Shown: in pieces, positions 10,802 through 23,194 of the stretch
How positions within the stretch are numbered: position 1 is the first letter of the stretch
How the letters are laid out: every line of letters begins with the position of its first letter
Assembly: GCA_038380435.1 (NCBI GenBank)
Contig: JAWZYU010000028.1
Location: 25,528,201 to 25,592,200 of the forward strand
Direction of reading: 5' to 3'
Source of the DNA: Ryuthela nishihirai
Lineage: Eukaryota; Arthropoda; Arachnida; Araneae; Heptathelidae
Length of the DNA: 64,000 nucleotides
The notes under the pieces: generated by a model
The model's input: the letters and a program-made list of their open reading frames with translations, nothing else
What the model was told of the DNA's origin: nothing
The model's database searches: none
Translations under genes and position numbers: made by a program

Positions 10802-11370
10802 CTAGAAAAGAGAAAATTGAACATATATATAAACAAAAACAAATATTTATTAAAGTTTCATACTATCAAAAATTATGAGCAATTTGTACAAAATGGGGAA
10901 CTCATTCAATCCTATTTACTGCATGTAAAAATAAATATTTGTCAAAAAATTTAATATAAAAAATACATTTATTCATAATCAAGACTGGGGGAATCCACCT
11001 GAAATTGGTGAGTGAATTTTCTGCTTGGCTTGTGCATAGATTGTGGAGTGCATGGTATTGTTGTTTTTCAAGTTAAGAAAAACAATAGTAAAATATTTCG
11101 AAAAAAAAAGAACAGCTTTCTCCATTGAATGCAATATCATTAATTTTCCTGAATGATCTTTTTTAATGCATATTAAAACATGAAAAATGTTTGCCCTCCC
11201 TTTCACATTCCTATATGAATTTGCTATGGCTTGTGGAAGAAACAGCTGGCTGGTCAGATTTTCCCAAAAATTTTCCACCTCTGTTCATAACTATTCAAAC
11301 ATTAATTTCTTAAAAGGTAGTTTTCCATTAGAAGTTAATTGGTGCATCCTCCAAAATAAATTATACTATT
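10802..11370. other. Intron, nothing recognised
   Basis: AT-rich sequence upstream of exon J. Small open frames on both strands lack motifs. Confidence 0.4.
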
Positions 11371-12241
11371 TGAACACTACTCAAAAGTTAAGGAATAAAT
11401 ATAACAACTTAAATAACATTTTAATGAGATAAAATAATTTAAAAAAATTTACATCTACATGAAGAAAATTCTGATTGATCTAAACAAATTATATATATAA
11501 AATTATCTGATTGATCCAAACAAATTATATTATATAAACCAATTTTAAACATGCAAATCGGACAATTATATAAAAACAAGTCCATCTTTGGGTGATTATT
11601 ATTTTGCTATTGGTAACTCAAACTGCAGAATCCAAGAGAGCAATCAATCTGAAAAAGTTACAAAAAAAAAAAACTGTATGATTCTTTAAGGTGGATAGCA
11701 ATAAGGAAAATGGAAGCAGGCCAAAAGATCCAGTGAAAATAGCAAAATGTTTAAATGTGAAATAGTGCTCCAAGAAAACTGTGCAATTCCAAAACATTCA
11801 TACTGTCTCTCAAAGACCTGTCTATAACTTTTCTAGGATTACTCAATACAATATGATTATGTGTCCCTAACTATGAAGCACCATAAAGACTCCAAGGGTA
11901 GTCAACTTGCTACACAGCTTGCTGCATCCACAGAAACAGTTGTTTCAAGGTATATCATTTACAGATGACTTTGTGAGAGATGTCTTTATGCAAAATGACT
12001 TTATGTTTGTGTTCTCATGATATACTTATTGAGAATGGCCTTTTTGAATTGGTGTTAGCATCTTGACTGGACCAAAAAGCAATGGAGCAATGTTTCTTTC
12101 ACTAATGAGTTATTTTTCAGTCTTCTTGATGAACATTCATCTGGAGAGAAGGAACTAGATTTCACCCTAGTAGCATCAAAAAAGAGATGGCTATGGAGGT
12201 GATATTTTGCAGTATGATAAGGCATCACTGTCAATGGTGAG
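11371..12241 (+). mobile_element. Tc1-like transposon fragment
   Basis: The left end carries ACTACTCAAAAGTTAAGGAA, similar to the inverted end of the Tc1 copy at 43970. A degenerate transposase reading is visible near 12060-12240: LDWTKKQWSNVSFTNELFFS, where the conserved form is FTDES. Just upstream, around 11700, there is a weak N-terminal reading (IRKMEAGQ). The right half, including the last two catalytic residues, is cut off by a SINE at 12242. Confidence 0.6.
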
Positions 12242-12546
12242 TTGGGTTGTTTTACCTCTGAGTGGCATGTTTTTGCACACACTGGGCTAAATGGCCAGAT
12301 CACAAGGACCCTAAGGGCTCAGAGAAGGTTGCTGGGTGAAGACCCACTGAACAGCTGCTAGAAGACAGATGATAGCTGATAGCCTCCCATCAAAGCCATC
12401 TACTGTGCCATTTAACATGCAGAGAGTATGGCTCTCCCACACATGGGGTCATGGTTTAACATCCCATCCGATGAATAGTGGCCTTTCCAAGTCCATCCTA
12501 TGCCCTTTTTTGACTGAGGGAAAGGTGGAGATTTAGCAGAGATAAA
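12242..12546 (-). mobile_element. SINE family A copy, head missing
   Basis: The tail TTGGGTTGTTTTACCTCTGA is at the left and the body runs to GGAGATTTAGCAGAGATAAA. The tRNA-like head is missing. It sits exactly at the end of the Tc1 similarity, so it inserted into or truncated that element. Confidence 0.7.
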
Positions 12547-12639
12547 TTATATCTGCAGGTTCATTCTTTCACAAATAACACTTCAGCTTCTCCACTTCTC
12601 CATTTCGTTATCACCCAAATGACTATTTCCTCTGTTCCT

Positions 12640-13760
12640 TTTTAGCCAGGAAAGTACAACTGGTTTGAAAATAGCATGTTTAAAATAGTCCCATCTTCCT
12701 CAACTGCAATAATAAACAAACCAAGATTGCCATGATCACTAAATAATTTATTATGGTAATCTTCGACTATTTCTGATCTTTCAGAGCTTCAGTGTTAAAG
12801 GCAATTCTTTTAAACTTAGGCAACATTTCAGATACTTCTGCAAGTGCAAGACACTTTTAATAAGGTAATTACCTACATGAGCTGGTGCTTCTAATCTCGG
12901 CTGGCAAGTGGGGTAAACACCACATCAGGGTGCCCTCTTCAAAGGAGCACTTTGACATTGTGGCACCTGTAAAATGTCTGAAAACAGATGCTAAAAAGGG
13001 ACTTCACACATCAAGGTACAAATATGCCTTGTGATAGTTAATGAATTAATTCTTTCACAAATAATTGTGCCAGCTCTGTTCCTAACACATCTAGACAATT
13101 TGCTGCAAATGCATAATTGACCATATTCCTATGCAACCTATTACGTAAAACCCATGTATATTCTGGTTAATTCCATTAAGTTTACTTACCTGTAGGAGAT
13201 GTCAATTGCAACAGTTGTAAAGAACAATGACAAAGGGACATATCACTACTGCCCAAAGGTCAGAATCAGTACCAACTTTGGAAATAAAATGCTCAGCAAA
13301 AGAGTAATATCTTCTTTCACAACAGAATTCAAAATATTTTGAAGTTGTCCATAATATCCATCTTTCTCATGCTCATCAGAATCCTCATGGAATAACAGTA
13401 GAAGTAAAACAGTAGCTAACATTTAAGTGTTTAATCCTTGCTTTAAATTTAGCTGTAAGAAATCTGCATTCATGAAAATCACATCCTAGAGGAGTATCAC
13501 TAGTATTTCTGCTGAGGAGATGTTTTCTGACATTTCATTCTGGAAAAAGAAAGTAATATATTTTTAATTATCTGAACTGTATTTATTCATCTGGTCTCTT
13601 TCAAGCCCACAGTGCTTAGGTTATAATTATGGAATTCCTAGGTGAGGACATAAAGAAAATAATCTCTATGTCCTTACATTCCAATAACAATCTATACTTT
13701 GATGAACAGTGCACTGTTCATCATGAGATTACTGAAATAGATAATTTGTAGTATGTAGTT
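12640..13760 (-). mobile_element. RTE-type LINE endonuclease region, degenerate
   Basis: The minus strand follows the copy at 13905 from the ILGLQETRW block (13565-13640) through the GDFNA/TDSDLW region (about 13270) to the YLVKSVLQ linker and GTVEED region (about 12690). About 170 bp near 12890-13060 is an insertion of unknown origin. This copy reads GAGGAAGATGG where the copy at 13905 has a stop. It lies head-to-head with that copy. Confidence 0.75.
13700..13723. repeat. Perfect 24-bp palindrome
   Basis: Both halves are exact reverse complements: TGATGAACAGTG then CACTGTTCATCA. It has no spacer and lies between two head-to-head LINE copies. Confidence 0.9.
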
Positions 13761-14358
13761 AACATTTCACTAATCAGTCCTGTAGAAGGAAGTTGCAATG
13801 TGAAAGGAGTGCAATTCATAAACTATCACAGTTGATTCAAGGAAAGTTAAGATTTCAGCAGTCAGTTTTGCAACAACTTTACATTTTTCGCTTGTTAGTG
13901 TAATGGCCTGTAAATGGTAGCTAGGCGTAAACTGGAAGGAGAGCTGTGTACCAATCCCCTGTGATGATGCACAGAACCGGCCAGGTCTAGCACCTAATGT
14001 CCGACCCCGCCTTCTTGTGGTGCAGGCCGTTAGTACCTTTCAAAAGAGATATTCTCTTTTGGAAGGGAACGGAAGGGGAGGGCTGCCAGTTCAGTATGGC
14101 CTGCTGATCTGGTCATCTATGGCCACTTTTTTCTTTTTTTTCAACCCTGCTGAGGAGTGGTCAACTTCACAGGGTCCTGGTGCTGACCATTTATACCTAC
14201 TAGACTGGACTTGTTTATGGATTTGAGCTTGATTATGGATCCTGGACTTGCTGCACTGGTGGGCCTCTGTTGAGGGAGAGTCTGCCGCTGTGTTTTCTGT
14301 TTGCTTCTGGGTTGCCAGCTCTAAGTGAACAGAGGCATGGGATACCTTATATCAGCTG

Positions 14359-17300
14359 GTGGATAATCCTAATCAGAGGCCATCGCAGGTACCTGAACCT
14401 TACTTAGCTAGTTGGGCATCGTCAAGCCTAAACTGGAGTAATGCATCTCAGGCAGGCCATGTGGTTCTTGAAAAAGTCCACTTGAAAAGGTGGTGCCTGA
14501 AGTTCCTACCAGCATCGGTGACTTCAGCCTTTAGCAGAGGAGGAACGGGTCTTTGCCCCATGCCTGCGATCAGGGGGCTGTTTGATATTGTTGGCCCTAC
14601 CAATCTCAATAAACCTAATTTCTTTAAAAATCCTACTAATCATTTTCTTTCTGCAGGAACGTGGAACGTGAGGACATTACATAGAGATTATTCTCTTGAT
14701 GTCCTCATGCAGGAATTCCAGCGCTATAACCTAGATATTCTAGGCTTGCAAGAGACCAGATGGACAGGTAAAGGTGAGATACTTAAAAATAACTTTAAAT
14801 TTCTCTTTACAGGGAGGGAGGATGGAAAGCATCACCAAGGCGTGGGTCTGCTGCTCAGCAGACATGCTAGTGATGCTCTTCTAGGATATGAGTGCATTAA
14901 TGAAAGGTTTCTTACAGCAAAATTTCAGACAAGCATTAAAAACTTGAATGTTATCTGCTGTTATGCCCCCACTGAGGATGCTGATGAGGAGGATAGGTTT
15001 TACGGACAACTTCAGGACATTTTGAATTCTGTCAAGAAAGGAGATATTACCTTTGTTCTTGGTGACTTCAATGCCAAAGTTGGTACCGACTCTGACCTTT
15101 GGGGAGGAGTAATAGGTCCTTTTGGTATTGGTAGCTGCAATGGCAATGGGCAACTTCTCCTACAGGTAAGTAAACTCAATGGTTTCAGAATAACTAACAC
15201 ATATTACAAACACCGCGACATACAAAAATACACATGGGTTTCACCTGATGAGCTGCATAGGAATATGATTGATTATATATTAATTAACAGCAAATGGGCT
15301 AGTTCTGTTAGAAATACCAGGGCATATAGGGGAGCTGAAATTGGATCTGACCATTACCTTGTTAAAAGTGTCTTGCAACTTAAACTTAAAAAGTGTTGTG
15401 CTAGGGTTAAAAATTTTACCTTTAATACTAAAGCTCTGAATGACCCAGTTATAGCTAAAACTTACCATGATAGGTTACTTAGTCATTATGACAGTCATGG
15501 TTTGCTTAATACTGAAGTTGAGGAATAATGGGGCCATTTTAAACAGGCTTTTTTGGAAACTAACAGTACTCTTTTAGGAAAAAAGGAGCAGAGGAGGCAG
15601 AATTATTTAAGTGACAAGGCAATTGAGCTTATTTCAGAAAGAAGGAATTGCAGGAATGTCCTTAATCAGTACCCTACTAGTCCTAATAGAAAAGTTTACA
15701 GAGAGCTTAATAAATGTGTAAAGGATCAGTTAGCTACTGATAAAAATCTTTGGCTTGATAGCTTGGCTGACAAAGCTGAGGAAGCAGTTAGGCAGCACAA
15801 CAGCAGAGAGCTGTACCAGATAGTTAATGTCTTATGTGGTAGAAAACGGACAGGCATACAGGGATTGAAGGATAAACAAGGTAAGGTTATAGAAGGTGAG
15901 GATTCTCTCATGGCTAGGTGGGCTGAGCATTTCAGTGATGTTCTAAACAATGTGGTTAGTTCTACTCCCATTGTTTCCAATGATGATAGATGCATTGGCA
16001 GCTTTAATGTTGGCCCTATAACACAATCTGAAGTTAGTTTGGCTATCTCTAAACTGAAACTTCATAAATCTCCAGGGGTAGATGAAATTACTACAGAAAG
16101 GCTCAGAGCTGGGAATGTTTTGGTTATCCCTTGGATGACTGAAATTTTGAATAACTTTTATGATAAAGGCATGGTTCCTAAAGATTTTACCAGAGCTATT
16201 ATTATCCCTATTTTCAAAAAAGGTGATCGCAGTTCTTGTGATAACTATAGCGGTATCAGCCTACTCTCTGTTCCAGGTAAAGTTCTTTCCATGATTGTGC
16301 TTAATAGAATTAAAAATCTGGTTGACAGGCAATTGCGTGATGAGCAATGTGGATTCAGAAGTGGTAGGGGATGTGTAGATCAGATCTTTTCACTTAGGCA
16401 GATTCTTGAGAAATGTTTAGAGTTTCAGAAACCTTTGGTTGCTAGCTTTGTTGATTTCAAAAAGGCTTTCGACTCTGTTGATCGTCATAATTTGTGGTTG
16501 ATTGTGAGATCATATGGTATACCAGACAAGTTAGTTAACATAATGAAAGCTCTCTATAATAACACTGAGTCGTGTGTGAGAGTTGGTAAGTCTTGTAGCA
16601 ATTGGTTTAGCATTGCTTCTGGTGTTCGACAAGGGTGCATTTTGTCTCCTTTTCTCTTTAGTTTGGTTGTTGATTATGTTATGCGAAATTCACTTCGAGG
16701 GAAAGATTTTGGCCTTAAATGGTCTGGAGATACGAAAATTTCTGATTTAGATTATGCTGATGATTTAGCCCTTTTGGCAAATGATGTTGATGAGATGAAC
16801 TCTTTCATTCGAGCTGTTGATGAGACTGGTAGTAGAGTAGGTTTGATTATAAACAGAGAGAAAACTAAAGTGATGAAAATTGGTCAGGCAGGTTGTGATT
16901 CAGTTAATCTGAATGGTTGCAGTCTTGAGCAGGTGTCACAGTTTAATTATCTTGGGAGCTATGTAACTGATACTGGTGATGTGCGGCATGAGATTAACAG
17001 ACGAATAGGTATTGCTGCCGGGACTTTTAAGAATCTATGGAGATTGTGGAGAAATAGGCGTATACACCTAAAGACTAAAATTAGACTGTATAATAGTTTG
17101 GTTCTTTCTAGGGTTAGTTATGGTAGTGAAACTTGGACGCTGTGTAAACAAGATAACAGGAAACTAGATGCTTTTGATTCTAGATGCTTACGCAGTATCT
17201 TGGGTATTAGGTGGTTTAACTTTGTAACTAATGATGAGGTTAGGCAAAGGAGTCTGCAACCTCCTTTAAGCAACATATTGTGCAGAGAGAGACTCCGCTG

Positions 17301-17523
17301 GTTTGGCCATGTTGCCCGTATGGATAATTATAGATTGGCGAATAGGGTTATGAACAGTGTGCCTAGAGGCTTCAGAAGGAGGGGGAGACCTAGGATGCGC
17401 TGGGCAGACAATGTCAAACAGGACCTTGTTAGAATTGGTGTGCAGTGGCCGGATGCAGAAGATGTAGCTCAGGACAGATATGCTTGGAGAATTAAACTGC
17501 GTGGTCTGGTTGGACCTTCGTAG
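14359..17523 (+). pseudogene. LINE endonuclease-reverse transcriptase ORF with one stop
   Basis: The frame is open for about 1,055 codons apart from one TAA at 15526-15528. The endonuclease (residues ~97-335) has TWNVRT (Asn103), LQETRW (Glu132), LGDFNAK (Asp236, Asn238) and GSDHYLV (Asp331, His332), so all expected APE-type catalytic residues are present. RT motifs follow: SPGVDEIT, IFKKGDRSSCDNYSG, ASFVDFKKAFDS (first catalytic Asp), SGVRQGCILSPFLF, and YADD at residues 401-404 of the second half. The C-terminus carries RWFGHVARMD and GRPRMRWADNV. ORF start is uncertain; the first Met in frame is used. Three other copies have a sense codon at the TAA, so the stop is recent. Confidence 0.88.
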
Positions 17524-17539
17524 CCCATGGCTGCTTGAG

Positions 17540-17565
17540 GATGATGATGATGATGATGATGATGA
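17540..17565 (+). repeat. (GAT)n tail of the LINE
   Basis: Eight GAT units directly follow GCTGCTTGAG. Related but shorter tails end the other LINE copies (10341-10354 and the minus copy at 28346). Confidence 0.9.
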
Positions 17566-18621
17566 GCAGAAAATTAACAATGAGGTGTTTATCGATTAAT
17601 TTTAGAGTGAAATTGTGCTAAGGATGAATTATAATGAACATAGCATTAACACAGAAGATCTTTGCCAAGTATTAATATTGTTCAAAAACAACAGCTTCAC
17701 TATTGCTGATGCAATTCATACCAGGAAAGATTTAGGGCAGCTTATAAAAATTCAATATGCAAAACATCTTTGTTATTTTTATAGCTAAGCACTGAAAACA
17801 TTACCATTCCTTGGCTTCAATTTTGGATCCATGTCGATGTAACAATCATTTAGTAGCAGTAGAAAAATCTTAATCTTAAAAATTGACAAAGAGAAATATT
17901 CACCTGAAAAGTTATTTCTTCTTTTACTAATAAAATTTCAAGAAAAATGGAATTCATTTCACTTTTTTTGTTTAATAAGAACCTGTCTTACGTGCCAACA
18001 CTGGAGTGAAAGAAAACTGATATTAACTTCAACTAGGTGAATAAGAATGTCATGAATTATTTTAACTTCAATTATTGTGATGGTTGCAAATCATCTCTTC
18101 AATTCAACAAATCTTAAACTTACAGTGTTTTGATTGTTTACAGATGTTGATAAATTTATAACACATTATTTAAAAATGCAACTTTTTGAAAGATTTAAAA
18201 ATCGGTTTTGAAATTTGCATAAGTACTCAGAAACAATATGTTTTAAAGTTAATAATATAAATAAAAAAGGTGGATATTATTATCTTATTTTGTGGAACAA
18301 GTAAAAAATAAACTAGGCCTCCAGATTCATTCCAGCTTTACATTGGATCAGCTGTAATTTTTCATTTACATATCTGCAGTATTGTAATATCATGCAAACA
18401 TGAAACAGCAAGCGAAACTTAGCGAATTTCAGTGTTGGCCCACAAAATTATCAGTTATAATACTAACCATATAATAGAAATTGAAAAAAGAAAAAAAAAT
18501 CAATTTAATTGTTAACAAATCTTGATTTATATCTGACTAAGCTTGTTGGATTTTCAGTACATTAAATTCATATTGTACCATTTAAAAGCTTTAAATTATT
18601 AAATACATATTTTTTTCATAC
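17566..18621. other. Intron, nothing recognised
   Basis: AT-rich sequence between the LINE and exon I, with no repeat or gene match. Confidence 0.4.
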
Positions 18622-18751
18622 CTTTCTCACAGTCAGAGTATCATGTACCAAATGTTTCACAAAGAGTTGAACAGCTTTTTCTGGAAGACTTATATTATAC
18701 CGAATCAGCATACTTAACATTACTAGAGCCAAATGATAATGCCTCCAATGC
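18622..18751 (-). CDS. PSME4: PSME4 exon I
   Basis: Acceptor tttttag at 18752-18758, donor gtatga at 18616-18621; 130 nt, phase 2 in, phase 0 out. It encodes HWRHYHLALVMLSMLIRY and then LPEKAVQLFVKHLVHDTL, ending TVRK. This matches human PWKFEHIGIGLLSLLLRDD and VLPLRAIRFFVENLNHDA, ending VVRK. The helical pattern is that of a HEAT repeat. Confidence 0.85.
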
Positions 18752-20301
18752 CTAAAAAATAGGAAGGGCATTAATGCTCTAACACTGATCTAATAAAAAA
18801 TTAACAAAAAAATTCTTATCATTTTTATTAATAAAACAATAATTCATAAAGGCAAAAAAGCAATAAAATGTTAAAAGAGAAATACTACATTGATCACCCT
18901 AATATATTTTCTTGACAAAGTAGAAAGTAATGAAATGTACTATTCACTTATAAATGACACCAAAAGGGACTGATGTTTTGTTCTTAAAGCTAAGTGTTAC
19001 TATAAAAATGCTTTCAAGATATAAACTAATTCTTTTTAATAAAATTAAAAATTTTCCAGCTTATATTATTTAAACATATTTACATAAAATTGTATAAATT
19101 ATCCATTTTTACTTTAATTTTTTCTATCGATAATATTAATTGGATCAGTATTCAAAGAAATTTTGCTTTAGCAACATGGCACCACATGCTACACTGCATA
19201 GAAACAATGGCCCAACTTCACGAAATGTTGCAAAATATGTCATATCATGGTTTGGTATTGTTTCCTGGTTACCTTAGTCTCCCAATTTGCCATAATCAAA
19301 TTACTTTCTATGGGCTTCCTCAAAGAGAAGGGTACACTAATAAACAAAAACAACATAGGCTCTTAAGGTGTTCATTCCAGCTACAATAAGTGGTATAAAT
19401 TCACATATGGTTGACATGATAATGTAAAGTGTTGTGCTTTGAGTGAGGCACTCTTTCCACAGTCTATCAAAACTACAGATGTAAAATGTGCTGTTAGAAT
19501 AACTATTTCCTTTCTTACTTTTGTGTTGTATGCAAATAAAGTATATGTTTAGAATACCCAACAAAAATATTGCATATATTAAAGTACAAGATAAACTATT
19601 TTCAAGGTAAAAAATTAAAAAACATTGATTTTACTATAAAAATAATTACTTTGGCAGCAGCATTTGATAGTTATGTAATTGCCACATTTTTGCATGTTTG
19701 GTGTGTGTGTGTGTGGTGTGCATAGAAGGTAAAATAATCTTCATAATAAATGTGGACAGCATAATGCACAGAAATATGCATATGCTTCTGTTGAAGAAAG
19801 AATATAACAATAAGCTTTTGCTCATCTAGAAGTTAAGTTAATAGCAACATATGTTTCTTTTTTTTAAATGAAATAGGTGATGATTTGTGTGCAACAGATG
19901 GATATGAGTTGAAATAATTATTCTTTGAAATGTCACAGGAATGAAAGGCTCTATTCTAAAATGTAAAATAACACTAAAATATGCAAATGGCAATTAAAAT
20001 TTATGTGTAGTTGAAAAATGTACATTTTGAACATTACGATGGAAATGTGTTTAGCAGCTGGTAGAACTAATATTAATACTAATTAATATTTATTAGTCTT
20101 TGCACAACACAAAATTATTAAAGCTTATATATCAAGCTGCATTCCATTTAACTTCGCACAATAGGTAGTTTTTCACATCATGCATGAAAATGTTCAAATT
20201 AATATATTTATTTATTTAGTGTAATTTTAGTCCTTTTTGCAGTTGGTTCTTACATTTTAGCATATCTATAAACAAAAATGCATGAGTAGGAAAAAACTTA
20301 C
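18752..20301. other. Intron, nothing recognised
   Basis: AT-rich sequence with a short (GT)n run near 19700. The open frames at 19090-19389 and 19337-19564 have no motifs. Confidence 0.4.
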
Positions 20302-20355
20302 AGATTTCCATTATTAATCAAGTCCACCAGATTCTCAACCAATGTGATGTAGTTC
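20302..20355 (-). CDS. PSME4: PSME4 exon H
   Basis: A 54-nt exon between tttacag and gtaagt, phase 2 in and phase 2 out. It encodes NYITLVENLVDLINNGNL, which matches human NYENLVDTLLDGVEQRNL. The first base completes a Met codon begun by exon G and the last two bases start a Leu finished by exon I. Confidence 0.82.
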
Positions 20356-20455
20356 CTGTAAATGGTAACATTTTTATTATCAATAAATAGATTTTACATA
20401 AAGTAGATCAATTACAATATTCAAAATATCAGTTTCTTAATTAATTGAACCATAT

Positions 20456-20527
20456 GAACTCAAAGACATATTTGCAGCCTAAATAATACAACCAGTAATG
20501 AACTCAAAGACATATTTGCAGCCTAAA
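20456..20527. repeat. 28-bp direct duplication
   Basis: GAACTCAAAGACATATTTGC and the next eight bases occur twice, starting at 20456 and 20500, with a 16-bp spacer. Confidence 0.85.
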
Positions 20528-21121
20528 TGCAAATTGTTAAATTCATACTTCTCATAAACCTTATGAAAGTTCATACAATCTCTGGAAAGAGTGTCTTTGA
20601 GTTTAACAGTTATCACTCAGCCTGCCAACTTATATCATAATTGAAATGCAAATTCTATAAAACATCATAAGAGATGGTAGCTTAATGTGGATACCAACAG
20701 TTTAGAACTTTAATCTTTGTTTAAATTTCAGACTGACCATCAATACAAAATCTCCTAATGTAGTTCTAAATGTGACTTCACATTTCCTTTGAAGATAATT
20801 CGGTCCACCTTAGGGCTCAACTTTTATATAAACACAATATAAAAGTAGCGAATGATGTTTAAGAGATAGATATTTGCACATCATGCATATTAATGTAATG
20901 TCTACCATCATATAATAGTTATAACCATATCTTGTGTTTAAAAATAATTGCTGCATCACATTTTTTCATTAAGTTTTGATATTTTCATCACTATTAAGTT
21001 TAAATATATATATTTTTTGAGTGATGCATGTGACTCACATGTTTGTGCAGTGGCAAAGATACCATGATTCAATAATTCAGCTGAACCAGGCCCATGCTTG
21101 GCATGTTTTTTTGGCTGTAGA

Positions 21122-21325
21122 AGCCATCCTGTGGCTGAGTGGTTAACAGACTATCAAAGGGACTTAAGTTTGAGCCCCATGTAAGGCATGGATGTTTGTA
21201 CTATATTTCTGCTGAGGTCCCACTATCCTCACATACTAAGGCTTATTTAAATTGACAGGCTCCTATCAGACCTCTGTTGTAAGCAGCTGCTTGAGGTGGT
21301 ATCTATTTTTCATTTTCAAAATCAT
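21122..21325 (+). mobile_element. SINE family B copy
   Basis: The tRNA-like head has an A box (TGGCTGAGTGGTTAACA) and a B box (AGTTTGAGCCC). It is followed by the family body (CTGCTGAGGTCCCAC, TTGACAGGCTCCTATCAGAC) and the 3' tail CAGCTGCTTGAGG. The two internal boxes would act as an RNA polymerase III promoter. The right edge is approximate. Confidence 0.7.
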
Positions 21326-22231
21326 TTCTTTATTACTTATTGTAAAAATTTTAAAGGAGGGAGAGGAAAATATGTCTTACACAGGGCTCAGCATTACTTT
21401 GCTAAGCCAAATATGAAAAGTAGCAAAATTGTTGCTTTTCATATCCTTGTTAAGCAACTGGTTTGGGATGTGAACCCAATGAGATTGCATAAGACAATAG
21501 ATTATTTGTAAAATTTTTTATGTATTTGTACAGTGGTCATAATATAACAGCTTCATCCTCTTATCACATATCAGAAAATGTGAGATACTAAAAGTGGTAC
21601 TGGAAGAATCAGCTGAATTATGAAATGGTAATGAAAACCTTCAAATGCATATCCCCCCCCCCTCTAATTTGTAAGAAAATACTACTGTTGATATTAAATC
21701 TGTGAGTAATGGTGTTGAAAGACAAACCAATTGTTTTGAATATATCTACTTTGAGGAAAAATTCCTTCAACTCTTTTAAGATTAAATTTTCCATTTAATA
21801 TAAGATTTAATTGATGTTCCATAAGAAGGTTTATTTGCTTTAGCCAATGAATATGCCACACAAAAGCTAGTTCTTGTTGCAGCCTTGATTTTGTTTCATT
21901 CTTTTGAAAATGCCTTAAGATGAAAAACCATGTTTCTTTGATTCAATCTTATAAGAATGAAACTGAGAATTGTGAATAATGCAATGAATGCTTACTTTTG
22001 CAATGTTAACAAATGCATTCTTTCAGGATTGCTCTAGTTACATTATACAAAAGTCACAATGCTTTACAATTTAATCCAATAACAAAATAGCCTAAAGTAC
22101 ACTTTTCGCCAAATGCTCCACTTTCTGAATCAAATTTTGCTTTTTTCAACTTTCTGACATTACTCTAATAATGAAGCAGAGCCCAATAAGAATTTCCCAA
22201 TAAGAATTGAGTTGAAAATGTCAGACATCTT
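21326..22231. other. Intron, nothing recognised
   Basis: AT-rich sequence with a C10 run near 21653. No gene is supported. Confidence 0.35.
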
Positions 22232-22617
22232 TTTGTGGCAGGGGTGGTTCAGTCAGTAGCGTGTCAGGTTTGTAACCTGCAATTGCCAGATTTGAATCCC
22301 AGCTGGGCCAGCATTAAGATTTATTTCTGCAAAACTCCCAGTCCTTCCCTCATTTAGTAGGGGACACTGATGGCTGAAAAAGGCCATTGTCCATTGGATG
22401 GGACATTAGCCATGGCCCCGTGTGCAGGAGAGCCATACCCTATATACACTAAAGAACATGCTGGATAGCCTTAATGGGAGGCTACCACCTGTCTTGTAAC
22501 AACTATCTAGTATATCCGTGTCCTCCAACCTTCTCTGATACCTCAGGTCCTTGTGATCTAGCCATTTAGCCCACTGAGTGCAAAAAAAGTGTCATATAGA
22601 GATAAAACAACCCAACC
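22232..22617 (+). mobile_element. SINE family A, full length with target duplication
   Basis: The head reads GTGGTTCAGTCAGTAGCG (A box) and AGATTTGAATCCC (B box). It then continues through the whole family body to the tail AGATAAAACAACCCAA. Ten bases (CAGACATCTT) flank it on both sides at 22222-22231 and 22618-22627, the expected mark of LINE-driven insertion. Length is about 386 bp. Confidence 0.85.
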
Positions 22618-22699
22618 CAGACATCTTCATTAGATATGTCTGATTTAGATTATGATGATGGTTTGGTCCTTTTGGGTCAAATCCTTCAAAATCCATTAA

Positions 22700-22814
22700 A
22701 ACCTTTTCCAGCCCATCAGTGTCCTCTACTGAATGAGGGCAGGGCCGTGAGTTTCACAGAGATCAATCTTAATGCTGACCCAGCTGGGACTAGAACCTGG
22801 GAACTGCAGATTAT
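22700..22814 (-). mobile_element. SINE family A partial copy
   Basis: Only the part near the tRNA head is present (CCCAGCTGGGACTAGAACCT on the plus strand). It abuts the start of the next copy. Confidence 0.65.
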
Positions 22815-22815
22815 G

Positions 22816-23194
22816 TTGGATTGGTTTACTTCCAAGTGGCACTCTTTTGCACAAAGTGAGCTAAATGGACAGGTCACAAGGACCCCAAAGGCTCAGAGAA
22901 GGTTGGAAGAAGGCAATCCACTGGATAGCTGTTAGAAGACTGGTGGTAGCCTCCCATCAAGACCATCTAATGTGTTCTTTAAGGTGCATAGGGTATGGCT
23001 CTCCTGCACATGGGACCATGGTTTAATGTACCATTTGGCATATGGTGGCCTTTTCCAGCCTATCAGTATCCCCTACTGAATGAGAACAGGGAGTTTCATA
23101 GAGATAAATCTTAATGCTGGCCCAGCTGGGACTAGAACCTAGGAACTGCAGATTATGAGCCTGGTGCACTACCAACTGAGCCATCCCTGCCCCA
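22816..23194 (-). mobile_element. SINE family A, near full length
   Basis: The tail TTGGATTGGTTTACTTC is at the left and the head is at the right. The head's minus-strand A box is TGGCTCAGTTGG and its B box is GGTTCTAGTCCC. It interrupts the LINE fragment. Confidence 0.75.

Larger units (their letters stand above)
13905..17565 (+). mobile_element. RTE-type LINE, near full length
   Basis: It starts at GGCCTGTAAATGG, a start shared with the inverted copy ending at 31527. It has about 450 bp of 5' UTR, one long ORF with endonuclease, RT and C-terminal domain, almost no 3' UTR, and a (GAT)n microsatellite tail. The single ORF, very short 3' UTR, microsatellite tail and C-terminal GRPRMRW...W block point to the RTE/BovB group. 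No clear target duplication was found. It is the best preserved copy of at least six in the window. Confidence 0.88.
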
